NCBI RefSeq assembly: GCF_003076135.1
Contig: NZ_QDGZ01000010.1
Coordinates: 1 to 64,000, forward strand
DNA: 64,000 nucleotides
Direction of reading: 5' to 3'
Origin: Nocardioides gansuensis
Lineage (GTDB): Bacteria; Actinomycetota; Actinomycetes; Propionibacteriales; Nocardioidaceae
In this document: positions 35,801-45,020 of the stretch, piece after piece
Position numbering within the stretch: the first letter of the stretch is position 1
Layout: every line of letters starts with the position of its first letter
Made by a program: the position numbers and the translations under genes
Notes under the pieces: generated by a model
What the model was told of the DNA's origin: nothing
Databases searched by the model: none
The model's input: the letters and a program-made list of their open reading frames with translations, nothing else

Positions 35801-37810
35801 CTAGCCGATGGCCGCCACACGCGGCAGTACCACCCGGAACTCGCTCCCCCGGCCCGGCTCGGAGTCGACCTCGATCCGGCCGCCGTGCAGCTCGACGATC
35901 TGCCACGCGATGGACAGGCCCAGGCCGGTGCCCTGGATCGCGGCGTCGGCTGCGGTGCTGCTCCGGAAGAACCGGCTGAACAGCCGTGGCTGCTCCTCGC
36001 ACGGGATGCCGAGCCCGTTGTCCGCGACGGACACCTCGACGCCGTCACGCCCGCAGCCCACCCGCGTGACCACCTTCCCGTCCGCGGGCGTGAACTTCAC
36101 CGCGTTGCCCATCAGGTTGACCAGCACCCGCTCCAGCTGGTCGGCGTCGGCCATCAGCATGACCGGTTCCTCCGGCACGTCGATGTCGAAGGAGACCCCC
36201 TGCCCCTGGGCCGTCGGGGCCACCACGTCGAATGCCGTGAGCGCCGTCAGGCGCAGGTCGATCTGCTTGCGGACCAGCACCTGCCCGGGGTCGCCCAGGC
36301 TGGACAGGGTGAGCAGGTCGTCGACGAGGTGCAGCAGCCGGCGGCTGTTGCCCGACACGCGGCTGAGGGCGTCGAGCTGCTCCGGCGTGAGCTCGCCGAA
36401 CCCGCCGTCCTCGAGGAGCTCGAGGTAGCCCATGATGCTCGTGATCGGGGTGCGCAGCTCATGGCTCACGCTGGAGACGAAGTCGTCCTTGATCTGGTCG
36501 ATCTCCCGCAGCCGCTGCCCCCTGAGCGCCTGCTCGAGGCTGCGCTGGGTCCGCACGCGCTCGGTGACGTCCTCGGCGGTCACGACGTACGCCGAGGGCT
36601 CGCCGCCGTCGTGGAGCACCGGGGCGAGCGTGACCTGGTGGACCCGGGGCATCCCGTCCTTGCGGATCAGCTCCACGTCGGTCGGGGCGACCGTGCGGGA
36701 GAGGGCGCGACTGACGTCTCCGCGGGTCGGGGCGACGCCGAAGCGGCTGGCGAGCCGGACGAGCTCGTGGCGGCGCAGGAACATCGTGACCTGCCGGCCG
36801 ACCACGTCCGCCGACCTGTAGCCGAGCTGGGCCTCGGCCCCGTGGTTGAACAGGGTGATCTCGCCCTTCGGCGTGGTGACCATGATCGCGACGCCCCGGG
36901 CGCCGTCCACGATGCTCTGCAGGGTGGCCGCCTGGGCCCGCGCGCCCGCGGCCGTGTGCGACTGCAGGGCCACCATCAGGGCGAACGGCACCGCCACGAG
37001 CACGCACGCGATCAGGTAGGCCTGCAGGAACACCAGGGTCCAGCTGCTCCCCGTGGCCTCTCCGACTGCCGCGGAGAAAGAGCCGAGGCCCCGCATCGTC
37101 AGGACGTCGCCGGTCACCGCGACCACCAGCACCTGGCCGAGCGTCTCCCGCACGTCGAAGCGCAGGGCGGCCCAGGCCAGCGCAGGGAACATCGCCACCA
37201 TGCCGAGGTGGCCGATCTCGTTGTGGACGGTGAAGGCGACGGCCGCCGAGCCCACCAGCAGCGTGACCTGCAGCATCCGCTCCCCCTGGCCGGCGACCGT
37301 GGTCCCGCGCCGCACGCGCATGAAGAACGGCACGAGGACGAGATAGCTGATGAGGTGGAAGGCCGCCGTGGCGAGCTGCTCGGGCCACGGCTGGCCTGCG
37401 GACCAGGCGGCTGCGGCCGCGCCCAGACCGCCGAGGCCGGCGCCCAGGACCGACGTGCGGGCGAGGACACGGAAGTCGACCGGCGAGAGAAGCGGAGGAG
37501 GACCCCCTCCGACGTGGAGCCGGTGGGCCACGACCAGCACGCCGAGCATCGTGCCGGCGGTGGAGGTGACCGCGAAGTGCAGGTCGGTGCCGGCGGAGAG
37601 GCAGGACAGGAACGTCACGACGGCCAGCACGCTCGTCAGCAGTGGCCACGCAGCGCGGGGCGAGCGGATCAGCAGGCCCGCGGCGAGTCCCACCGCGATG
37701 AAGTCACCGACCGCCTCGTCAGGCGGCATGGCGTCCCTCGCCGCCCACGCCCCCAGGGCGTAGGCCAGCAGACCCGCGACGTGGGCCGCTCCCACGCCCT
37801 GCGCTCTCAC
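35801..37810 (-). CDS. MASE1 sensor histidine kinase
   Basis: This 669-residue kinase has an N-terminal MASE1-like integral membrane sensor of about eight helices (residues 1 to 280), then a PAS domain (AATLQSIVDGARGVAIMVTTPKGEITLFNHGAEAQLGYRSADVVGR to YVVTAEDVTERVRTQ). HisKA (SVSHELRTPITSIMGYLELL) and HATPase_c (NLMGNAVKF, ADNGLGIP, GTGLGLSIAWQIVELHGG) follow. The ligand is unknown. No response regulator gene is adjacent, so it is an orphan kinase. The start is GTG at 37810; it is divergent from the flavoprotein gene. Confidence 0.92.
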   Translation of the reverse strand: MRAQGVGAAHVAGLLAYALGAWAARDAMPPDEAVGDFIAVGLAAGLLIRSPRAAWPLLTSVLAVVTFLSCLSAGTDLHFAVTSTAGTMLGVLVVAHRLHVGGGPPPLLSPVDFRVLARTSVLGAGLGGLGAAAAAWSAGQPWPEQLATAAFHLISYLVLVPFFMRVRRGTTVAGQGERMLQVTLLVGSAAVAFTVHNEIGHLGMVAMFPALAWAALRFDVRETLGQVLVVAVTGDVLTMRGLGSFSAAVGEATGSSWTLVFLQAYLIACVLVAVPFALMVALQSHTAAGARAQAATLQSIVDGARGVAIMVTTPKGEITLFNHGAEAQLGYRSADVVGRQVTMFLRRHELVRLASRFGVAPTRGDVSRALSRTVAPTDVELIRKDGMPRVHQVTLAPVLHDGGEPSAYVVTAEDVTERVRTQRSLEQALRGQRLREIDQIKDDFVSSVSHELRTPITSIMGYLELLEDGGFGELTPEQLDALSRVSGNSRRLLHLVDDLLTLSSLGDPGQVLVRKQIDLRLTALTAFDVVAPTAQGQGVSFDIDVPEEPVMLMADADQLERVLVNLMGNAVKFTPADGKVVTRVGCGRDGVEVSVADNGLGIPCEEQPRLFSRFFRSSTAADAAIQGTGLGLSIAWQIVELHGGRIEVDSEPGRGSEFRVVLPRVAAIG

Positions 37811-37877
37811 GCGGTCAGACTAGTCACGGGCGTCCCTCCCGAGAGGCGCCCACGCAGAAGTTGCCAGAACGCATAAG

Positions 37878-39455
37878 TTGTCGCAGGTGACCCCTTCCCG
37901 CACCCACGACGTGGTGATCGTCGGCGCCGGCCACAACGGCCTCGTCGCCGCCGCCTACCTCGCCCGCGCCGGCCTGTCCGTCCTGGTCCTCGAGCGACTG
38001 CCAGAGGTCGGTGGAGCCGCCGTCTCCACCCAGGCGTTCCCCGGCAAGCCGGCCCGGCTCTCCCGATACTCCTATCTGGTCGGGCTGATGCCCGACGCCC
38101 TGATGGCCGAGCTCGACCTGGACGTGCGGCTGGTCTCCCGCAGCACGGCCAGCTACACGCCGTACCTCCGCGACGGGCGCGCCGGTGGCCTGGTGGTGGA
38201 GCGCCCGGAGGGCGAGGCGACGCGCGCCTCCTTCCGCGAGCTGACCGGCGGGGACGAGGAGTACGCCGCGTGGCGCCACTTCTACGCCGACGTCGCCGAC
38301 CTCGCACACGCCGTCGAGCCGACGCTGATGCGTCCACTCCCCCACGAGCGCGACGTCCGGGCAGCAGTGGACCCCGGCATCTGGCGCAACCTCGTCGAGC
38401 GGCCGCTGGGCGAGGCGATCGAGGCGCGCTTCTCCGACGACACGGTGCGTGGCCTCGTCGCCACCGACGCCCTGATCGGCACCTTCGCCTCGATGCACGA
38501 CCCCTCGCTGGCGCAGAACCGGTGCTTCCTCTACCACCTCGTCGGCAACGGCACCGGCGAGTGGCGGGTGCCCGTCGGCGGCATGGGCGCCCTCACCGAC
38601 GCGCTGGCTAGGGCCGCCACGTCGGCCGGCGCGACGATCGTGACCGGAGCCGGCGTGAGCAGCATCTCGCCCGGGCCCGACGGCGCCGAGGTGACCTGGC
38701 ACGACGGCTCCGCCGACCAGAGTGCCACCGCGCGACGCGTGCTCGCAGGCGTCGCGCCATGGGTGCTGCGCATCCTGCTCGGCCAGGAGGAAGACGCCGA
38801 CACCAAGCCCGCCGGCGCCCAGCTGAAGATCAACTTCCTGCTCGACCGGCTGCCCGCGCTGCGCTCGGGCGTCGACCCGGCCGCGGCGTTCGCCGGCACC
38901 CTGCACGTCGCCGAGGACTACTCCCTGCTGCAGCAGGCGTACGACGACGCGGCAGCCGGCTTCGTCCCGACCATGATGCCGGGCGAGGTCTACTGCCACT
39001 CGCTGTCCGACCCCTCGATCCTCGGCGAGCTCGCCGGGACCGGCGCACACACGCTCACCTACTTCGGCCTGCACACGCCTGCGGTGCTCTTCGAGGCCGA
39101 CCCCGGCGCCAAGGAGGTCGCGGTGCAGCGAGCGATTGCGGCGCTCGACGAGCACCTGGCCGAGCCGCTGTCATCGGTCGTCTCGCGCGACGCCGAGGGC
39201 AATCCGTGCCTGGAGGCCAAGATCCCCCAGGACGTGGAGCGCGAGCTCGCGATGCCCGGCGGGCACATCTTCCACGGCCACCTCGACTGGCCCTGGGCGC
39301 CCAACCGGGCCCGCCTCGAGACACCCGCCCAGCAGTGGGGCGTGCAGACCGACCACCCGTCGGTGCTGCTCTGCGGATCGGGTGCCCGGCGGGGTGGCGC
39401 GGTGTCCGGGCTCGGCGGCCACAACGCCGCCCAGGCGGTGCTCGCGGAGCTGTGA
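37878..39455 (+). CDS. phytoene-desaturase-like FAD oxidoreductase
   Basis: This 525-residue flavoprotein has an N-terminal Rossmann fold (DVVIVGAGHNGLVAAAYLARAGLSVLVLE) with GAGxxG and a C-terminal FAD loop (VLLCGSGARRGGAVSGLGGHNAAQAVL) like the CrtI-type carotenoid desaturase/retinol saturase family. The middle region covers a hydrophobic substrate pocket. No carotenoid genes are adjacent, so the substrate is open. The start is TTG at 37878 or GTG at 37887; there is no clear ribosome site. Confidence 0.88.
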   Translation: MSQVTPSRTHDVVIVGAGHNGLVAAAYLARAGLSVLVLERLPEVGGAAVSTQAFPGKPARLSRYSYLVGLMPDALMAELDLDVRLVSRSTASYTPYLRDGRAGGLVVERPEGEATRASFRELTGGDEEYAAWRHFYADVADLAHAVEPTLMRPLPHERDVRAAVDPGIWRNLVERPLGEAIEARFSDDTVRGLVATDALIGTFASMHDPSLAQNRCFLYHLVGNGTGEWRVPVGGMGALTDALARAATSAGATIVTGAGVSSISPGPDGAEVTWHDGSADQSATARRVLAGVAPWVLRILLGQEEDADTKPAGAQLKINFLLDRLPALRSGVDPAAAFAGTLHVAEDYSLLQQAYDDAAAGFVPTMMPGEVYCHSLSDPSILGELAGTGAHTLTYFGLHTPAVLFEADPGAKEVAVQRAIAALDEHLAEPLSSVVSRDAEGNPCLEAKIPQDVERELAMPGGHIFHGHLDWPWAPNRARLETPAQQWGVQTDHPSVLLCGSGARRGGAVSGLGGHNAAQAVLAEL

Positions 39456-39509
39456 CCCTCGATTTCTCGTCGACGTCGGCCGCTGGTAACGTTGGCTCCG
39501 CTTCACCGG

Positions 39510-40056
<547 letters not shown>

Positions 40057-40124
40057 GCTCCGCGGGCTACGTGGTGGTGAGCCGCTCGTAAGGTGGCGAT
40101 CTGGCGCAGGGACGGCGCGTCTCG

Positions 40125-40149
40125 ACAACCGCGCGACCAGCGGCATGAG
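40125..40149 (+). repeat. short dispersed repeat, family A, copy
   Basis: Contains ACCGCGCGACCAGCGGCATG; in the gap before the membrane-protein gene. Confidence 0.45.
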
Positions 40150-40223
40150 AGGACGACTCTCGTTCCAGTCCGCGGCGCCCGGAGATGGGAGAGCTCCCAT
40201 GAGCGAGATGCGAGGATGACACC

Positions 40224-40754
40224 GTGAGCGTCGACGGGGGGATCGAGCAGCCGGGAGCCACGCCACCGCTGCCGAGGTCGATCTGGGTGCTCGCCTGGGC
40301 TTCGCTGGCGGGCCAGGCAGTGCTATGGCTCCGGGAGGGCGGCCGGAGCGACGACCAGGTGTCGCTTGTCGGGTCCGTCGTCCTCGGCGCCCTCCTCGTG
40401 GGCTACGTCTCCGCCGGCGTCGTCCGGGCCCGTACCGTCCGGCTCGTGCTCGCCTGGGTCGGGCTGGTGCTGGGCGTGATCGGTGGGCTCCTCGGCCTGG
40501 TCTCGGTCGACAATCTGGGCCAGGCGGTCCTCGCCGTGCTCGCGCTCGCCACCGCGGCGGTGGCGCTGGCCGGGCTGGCGAGGTTCCGCCGCACCGACTG
40601 GTACGCCTGGCAGCGCACGAAGCCGTCGGCCCACGAAGGCGCCCCGATCGGCCAGCTGGTCGCGATCGGTGTGCTCGTCGGCGTCCTGGGCGGCGTGCTG
40701 GGCGGACCGGTCGACGACCGAGTAGACGTGCGCATCAGCGTCACCGACCGCTGA
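40224..40754 (+). CDS. membrane protein of unknown function
   Basis: The protein has 176 residues and about five helices: IWVLAWASLAGQAVLWL, VSLVGSVVLGALLVGYVSAGV, LVLAWVGLVLGVIGGLLGLV, AVLAVLALATAAVALAGLARF and GQLVAIGVLVGVLGGVLGGPV, with an acidic C-terminal end. No domain is recognised. GTG at 40224 follows GAGGATGACACC, a usable ribosome site. It is flanked by dispersed repeats and the dead integrase. Confidence 0.7.
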   Translation: MSVDGGIEQPGATPPLPRSIWVLAWASLAGQAVLWLREGGRSDDQVSLVGSVVLGALLVGYVSAGVVRARTVRLVLAWVGLVLGVIGGLLGLVSVDNLGQAVLAVLALATAAVALAGLARFRRTDWYAWQRTKPSAHEGAPIGQLVAIGVLVGVLGGVLGGPVDDRVDVRISVTDR

Positions 40755-40850
40755 CCGGGTCCCCTCGTACCGGGCGCGATACGACGCCGTGCGCTGGTGA
40801 TCTGGCCTGCTGGCGGGAACGGCGTTCGGCTGCGCCCCGTCCCCCACCCC

Positions 40851-40882
40851 GCTCATCGGCAGGAGCGAGCGGAACGCGGAGA
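40851..40882 (-). repeat. short dispersed repeat, family B, copy 3
   Basis: The reverse complement carries the exact 20-base family core plus the ATGAGC extension seen in copy 2. Confidence 0.55.
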
Positions 40883-40937
40883 TTCGGGCGTTGCCAGGAA
40901 CTCACGTGCGTCCCGGAACTCCTCGAGCCGAGTCCTC

Positions 40938-41435
40938 TCAGCCCTCCGGCGGCTTGTCTGCCGGACGGACCCTCGGCGGTCCCAAGGATCGAGAGGTTTC
41001 GGCTCGAACGGTCCCCATATCGATGTGGAGCTCGAGGAGCACGTGTGTGGCGATGCCCTCTCCCTCGCGCAGAATCCCGAGCAGGAGATGTGCTGGTGCG
41101 ATGCGCATCTCTCCGTACATCTCGGCCTCCCGGCGGGCAAGATGGAGCACCTTGGACACGCGAGGCGTGAGCGGTAGCTCCCCGGCCGAGGCATCGGAGC
41201 CCACGCCGACGATCTCGCTGACCTTTGTCCGAACGGATCCGAGATCTGCGTGGGATGCGAGAATCCGCGCGACATCGCTGGCGCCGTCTCGCATGATGCC
41301 GAGGAGGAGGTGCTCGGTGCCGAGGTAATGGTGGTTCAGCCGCTGCGCCTCGGCCTTGGCGAACCCGAGCACCGCACGTGCGGCTGGGGTCATCGCTGAC
41401 TCGGGTACCGGGGGTGGCAACCTCGATAGGCGCAT
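40938..41435 (-). CDS. stand-alone Clp N-terminal domain protein
   Basis: The 165-residue protein has two Clp-N repeats: MTPAARAVLGFAKAEAQRLNHHYLGTEHLLLGIMRDG (about residues 15 to 52) and LTPRVSKVLHLARREAEMYGEMRIAPAHLLLGILREGEG (about 89 to 127). It contains no AAA+ ATPase module. This resembles ClpC-N proteins such as the ClpC1 decoys or ClpS-like binding factors that sequester antibiotics or modulate the protease. No other protease component is adjacent. Confidence 0.88.
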   Translation of the reverse strand: MRLSRLPPPVPESAMTPAARAVLGFAKAEAQRLNHHYLGTEHLLLGIMRDGASDVARILASHADLGSVRTKVSEIVGVGSDASAGELPLTPRVSKVLHLARREAEMYGEMRIAPAHLLLGILREGEGIATHVLLELHIDMGTVRAETSRSLGPPRVRPADKPPEG

Positions 41436-41480
41436 GGCTCAGTTTGTCATCGCCTCCCGACTTCACTCTCAATCCGGCAA

Positions 41481-41509
41481 GACCACACGGGTCGCGGCAT
41501 GAGCGTGCG
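41481..41509 (+). repeat. short dispersed repeat, family A, copy
   Basis: GACCACACGGGTCGCGGCAT and flanking CCGGCAA share the pattern with copies near 49.88 and 31.57 kb, more diverged than the others. Confidence 0.35.
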
Positions 41510-41562
41510 TCGCGACTGAAGGGTCTGCTGGGCACACTTCGCGCTGTGTCGAGTGTCGCTTT

Positions 41563-41859
41563 TCAGAGGGGCGGCTCGACGGCATGCAAGCGAAGGACGG
41601 TGATCTCTGCTTGGTCCATCGCCGGGAACCCGGCACGCGTCAGGGCGTCGCGCATCTGCTGGCTGGCGAAACGTGTGCGCATCGCCTCCTCCGAGTCCCA
41701 GACGCCGACGATGTACAGCGAGTCGTCGCCGACCCCGCAATGGTGGCGCATCTCTCCAGGTGGCCCGCCGGCGTCCATGATCGCTCGATGGGCTCGGTCG
41801 TAGGCCTCGGTCAGTTCCTCGACATCTCCGCGGAAGCGTGCAATCAAGAGTGTGGGCAT
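41563..41859 (-). CDS. antibiotic-biosynthesis-monooxygenase-like small protein
   Basis: This 98-residue protein has an ABM/dimeric alpha-beta barrel pattern: MPTLLIARFRGDVEELTEAYDRAHRAIMDAGGPPGEMRHHCGVGDDSLYIVGVWDSEEAMRTRFASQQMRDALTRAGFP. The fold includes heme-degrading and quinol monooxygenases; which applies is unknown. GGAAGG lies 7 bases before the ATG at 41859. The open frame upstream holds a cupin remnant with no stop between, but similarity places the start here. Confidence 0.75.
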   Translation of the reverse strand: MPTLLIARFRGDVEELTEAYDRAHRAIMDAGGPPGEMRHHCGVGDDSLYIVGVWDSEEAMRTRFASQQMRDALTRAGFPAMDQAEITVLRLHAVEPPL

Positions 41860-41988
41860 TCGCGCACCTTCCAGCAGGGTTCGGCCAGTCCAGGGTAGGC
41901 CCGAAGCGCGCTCGGAAGGCGAACCATCTGCGCGAGCGCTACTGGGTCCAAGCCGGGCGGTTGAGCCGTCGTCGACGCTGCTGCTGTT

Positions 41989-42162
41989 GCGGCTGGAGTC
42001 GCTTTCTTTCAGCTCCACGAAGAGCACATGAGTTGCAGTGTCACCGATGTTCTCCCCGTGATGCTGCCGGGCGGGCAGCCAACCGACCGTGCCCGCCTCC
42101 AGATCCACCTCTCGCTGCACGTCGCCCGAGACAGGACGCCTCCGAAGGAGCTCAACGTGGGA
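41989..42162 (-). pseudogene. cupin-gene remnant
   Basis: Upstream of the ABM gene and in the same frame, the minus strand reads VELLRRRPVSGDVQREVDLEAGTVGWLPARQHHGENIGDTATHVLFVELKESDSS, the middle and end of a small cupin protein (ending GENIGDTPTHVxFVELK in relatives). The N-terminal half is missing and there is no stop before the ABM start. A truncated relic or an unrecognised fusion. Confidence 0.65.
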
Positions 42163-42193
42163 AGACGCCCTCGGTGCGAGCGCACATCGGTGT

Positions 42194-42221
42194 GACCGCG
42201 CGACCAGCGGCAGATCCGGAT
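42194..42221 (+). repeat. short dispersed repeat, family A, copy
   Basis: GACCGCGCGACCAGCGGCAG followed by ATCCGGAT. Nearly the consensus. It overlaps the upstream edge of the cupin remnant. Confidence 0.5.
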
Positions 42222-42372
42222 GGCCGCAGCGCACGCTCGAAGCCGGAGCAACGAGAACTTTGGCGAAGATTCCTAGGCGTTCTTTGCTGGTTGACGCGCC
42301 GACAGGGCGTGACCGGATGTTCTGTAGCTTCGCGGGCGACGCCAGGTCGGCTCCTTATGACCAGGCAGCGGA

Positions 42373-42762
42373 TTAAGGCTCGAGGGTCACACCCAGCACC
42401 TGATAGAGGAGCAACGCCATGGCGAGGAAGACCAGGCTGGTGAATGCGATGTCCTCGAACCAGTCGACAACACCTGGATTCCGGTCCAGCAGGATCCTCG
42501 GGTTGTAGTAGAGGATCGATGCCGCGGTCACCGCGGCTGAGAACACGAGACCCACCCACGGCGCCCATTCGAAACCAGCGAAGAGAAGAACGATCACCAG
42601 GGCAGCGACTAGGTAGAGTGCGATGTTGTTCTTGACGAAGCTGGCGGTGGAGTCATGGGGCGAGACCCCGGCCTTCGCCGTCGCGCGATACATCTCGTAT
42701 GTCAGCGAGAGAACGAACGCGGCAACGAGAATCCACGCCGCTTGCGTTACGAGATCAGTCAT
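42373..42762 (-). CDS. small membrane protein of unknown function
   Basis: The protein has 129 residues and about four helices: AAWILVAAFVLSLTYEMYRA, NIALYLVAALVIVLLFAGF, WVGLVFSAAVTAASILYY, and FTSLVFLAMALLLYQVLG. Between the last two is a short loop NPRILLDRNPGVVDWFEDI. The start at 42762 is 5 bases after GGAGG, a strong ribosome site; a longer start adds four residues. The family is not recognised. Confidence 0.78.
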   Translation of the reverse strand: MTDLVTQAAWILVAAFVLSLTYEMYRATAKAGVSPHDSTASFVKNNIALYLVAALVIVLLFAGFEWAPWVGLVFSAAVTAASILYYNPRILLDRNPGVVDWFEDIAFTSLVFLAMALLLYQVLGVTLEP

Positions 42763-42929
42763 CGGTGCCTCCACGCTCGGGAGGAAATCCTGCGCAGGCT
42801 GTCACGGCCCCGGATGAGGTCGCTGGCGCCATGGGTGATCAGCGCCTCCTCTTCTTCGGTCCCATGGTCCCTCCGCGTGGCCGAACCGGACAAGCAGCCA
42901 ACTGAGCAAGTACTGGGGACAACGCCCTG

Positions 42930-42957
42930 TCATCGGCAGGAGCGAGCGGAACGCGGC
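42930..42957 (-). repeat. short dispersed repeat, family B, copy 4
   Basis: The reverse complement carries the same 20-base core as copies 2 and 3. It lies 50 bases before the P-loop kinase gene. Confidence 0.55.
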
Positions 42958-43010
42958 AGTTGAGCGCGCCACGATCCTCGCCCTGGCCGATCTCTGGCAG
43001 CATCGTCACC

Positions 43011-43559
43011 GTGGGGGCACGCCTGTTGATCGTGGTGTCGGGTCTGGCCGCCAGTGGCAAGACGACGGTCAGCAAGGTGCTCAGCCTTGGGCTTTGTATG
43101 CCGCTGATCGACAAGGACGAGATCCTCGAGGCGCTGTTCGACAGCCTCGGATGCGAGGACCGGGAACAGCGGTATCGCCTCAGCAGGGCGAGTGATGAGG
43201 TTCTTCACAGAATCGCCGCGTCCGCGAACACGGCTGTGGTCGTCAACTGGTGGAATCACGACTCCGCGCCCGCCAGATTGCGCGAGATCTCGGACTCGCA
43301 GGTGGAGGTCTTCTGCGAATGCCCCGTGGAACTTGCTGCGGCGCGGTTTGCTTCGCGCGAACGTCACTCGGGCCACCTGGATCACCTCCGCACGCCCGAG
43401 GAGCATGACGACGGGATCCGACGGATGCGCGAATCGTTCCGCGGCCCGCTGCGCCTGAGCGAGCACCTGGTCACGGTAGACACCAGGGATCCAGTGGACC
43501 CGGAAGTGTTGCTCGATCGAGTGCGCTCGGCGATGTCTGCGGCAGCAGTGGGTGGATAG
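43011..43559 (+). CDS. small P-loop kinase-like protein (AAA_33 / zeta-like)
   Basis: The protein has about 182 residues. It opens VGARLLIVVSGLAASGKTTVSKVLS with a Walker A (GLAASGKTT) and has the pattern CMPLIDKDEILEALFDSL, RIAASANTAVVVNWWNHDSAPARL and QVEVFCECPVELAAARFASRERHSGH, as in AAA_33 nucleoside/antibiotic kinases. It likely phosphorylates a small molecule; the substrate is unknown. GTG at 43011 is where the fold begins; a TTG at 42960 lengthens it by 17 doubtful residues. Confidence 0.8.
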   Translation: MGARLLIVVSGLAASGKTTVSKVLSLGLCMPLIDKDEILEALFDSLGCEDREQRYRLSRASDEVLHRIAASANTAVVVNWWNHDSAPARLREISDSQVEVFCECPVELAAARFASRERHSGHLDHLRTPEEHDDGIRRMRESFRGPLRLSEHLVTVDTRDPVDPEVLLDRVRSAMSAAAVGG

Positions 43560-43593
43560 GCGCAAACCACTACATGGACCCCTGCAACCTCAT

Positions 43594-43620
43594 CCGCGCC
43601 ATGCGCGGCAGATCCGGACG
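43594..43620 (+). repeat. short dispersed repeat, family A, copy
   Basis: CCGCGCCATGCGCGGCAGAT followed by CCGGACG. Sits between the kinase and MTHFR-like genes. Confidence 0.45.
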
Positions 43621-43686
43621 CTCTGCCTCAATTGTTGCTGCGCTCGCCTTGCGAGTCACGACATGTGAGCAAGCGGCCCCGTTCCG

Positions 43687-44637
43687 ATGGCGGTCGACTA
43701 CGGTCCGGATGTGGATCTGCAGCGACGCATCATCGAGGGCCAGGGCGAGTTCTTGCTCTTCGCGCTGACCCCGCCGCGACAGACGGCATCCCCCGAGAAG
43801 GCCCAAGAGATCGCCGACATCACGGCGAAGCGCCTTCAGCCTCTGGGGGTGGACGGCCTGATCCTCTACGACATCGATGACGAGAGCGACCGCAACCCCG
43901 AGGAGCGCCCGTTTCCGTTCCTTCCCACGATGGATCCGGCGGACTACCTGTCTCGGTATCTCAACGACTGGAACACCCCGGTCGTGGTCTACAGGGCTGT
44001 TGGCAAGTACGCCGAGTCGGAGCTCGAATCATGGCTCCGGGCCCAGGAGCCTGAGCGGCGACTGTCGGTCTTCGTCGGCGCGGCTTCGCGTGACAAGCCC
44101 GTCGCCACGTCCTTGGGACGTGCCCAAATACTGCGGACGCAGGCGCGGCCCGACCTGCTGCTTGGTGGTGTCGCAATCCCTGAACGGCACACGCGGAACG
44201 GAAATGAGCACCTGCGTCTACTGAGGAAGCAGGCGGCGGGCTGTTCCTTCTTTGTCACCCAAGTGGTCTACGACGTGAAGGCAGCGAAGAACCTCGTCTC
44301 GGACTATCGCTACGAGTGCCTCGCGCAAGGGCTTACTCCGGTGCCGATTGTCTTCACCTTTTCGGTGTGCGGCTCCACCAAGACACTCGAGTTCCTCAGG
44401 TGGCTGGGCGTGGACGTGCCACGCTGGATTGAGAACGAGCTCCTGCACGCGGACGACACCCTTGAGGCGTCCTTCGAGTACGCCCTAGCGGCCGCGCGGG
44501 AGTTGATCACCTACTGTCGACGCGTCGGCGCCCCGTTCGGGCTCAACATCGAAAGCGTCTCTATCCGGCGCGCGGAGATCGAGGCGTCCGTGGACCTCGC
44601 GGCCCAGTTGCGGGACGAACTGCACCGCTCGGACTAG
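43687..44637 (+). CDS. methylenetetrahydrofolate reductase-like protein
   Basis: The 316-residue protein has the FAD-binding beta/alpha barrel of MTHFR: LFALTPPRQTASPEKAQEIADITAKRL, GLILYDIDDESDRNPEERPFPF, LLGGVAIPERHTRNGNEHLRLLRKQAAGCSFFVTQVVYD (equivalent of the MTHFR FAD region) and PVPIVFTFSVCGSTKTLEFLRWLGVDVP. It diverges from MetF used in methionine synthesis, and no methionine gene is near, so the substrate may be another pterin or folate-like compound. A usual start ATG; no clear ribosome site. Confidence 0.78.
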   Translation: MAVDYGPDVDLQRRIIEGQGEFLLFALTPPRQTASPEKAQEIADITAKRLQPLGVDGLILYDIDDESDRNPEERPFPFLPTMDPADYLSRYLNDWNTPVVVYRAVGKYAESELESWLRAQEPERRLSVFVGAASRDKPVATSLGRAQILRTQARPDLLLGGVAIPERHTRNGNEHLRLLRKQAAGCSFFVTQVVYDVKAAKNLVSDYRYECLAQGLTPVPIVFTFSVCGSTKTLEFLRWLGVDVPRWIENELLHADDTLEASFEYALAAARELITYCRRVGAPFGLNIESVSIRRAEIEASVDLAAQLRDELHRSD

Positions 44638-44764
44638 CCGACCCGCTCCCTTCGGCATCGCGTGCCCTGTCCTCGGCATGGTCGGGCGCATCCGCGCGCT
44701 GGCGTCGGTCGGCGCTGAGCCCGCGATTTCGACAGTATTGTCTGGGCAGAACGTGCAGTCAGTA

Positions 44765-44945
44765 TGCAGTGGTTTTCTTCACTGCGGTTCCAACATCCGC
44801 CAGTAGACCGCATGAGGCCCCCATCCACTTAAGGCGTCGACGGGTTCCGGTGCGATCAACCGGCGCCACAAGTTTGATCCCTGTTCTTCGGCGGTAGCTC
44901 TCCCGTGCAGATCCGTCGCTGGCAGCAGGGAGCGGCGTACTAGAT
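44765..44945 (-). pseudogene. decayed gene relic, copy 2 of an inverted pair
   Basis: The minus strand reads RRLIAPEPVDALSGWGPHAVYWRMLEPQ, then a stop. This copy keeps a longer plausible reading frame than the plus-strand relic at 1.16 to 1.34 kb. No start or upstream domain is visible. I do not recognise the family. It lies just beyond the LtrA gene stop. Confidence 0.5.
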
Positions 44946-45020
44946 CTCGGCATCTTTTCCCACGCCCAATGGCGGCGGCATGCCGCGTCTCTATCCCCGG
45001 ACGAGGGGGGTGTATCCGCG

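Noticed and set aside
34790..37876. Open frame of 1028 codons on the plus strand
   Set aside because: It is antisense to the pirin and histidine kinase genes and has the Arg/His/Gly-rich composition of a high-GC shadow frame.
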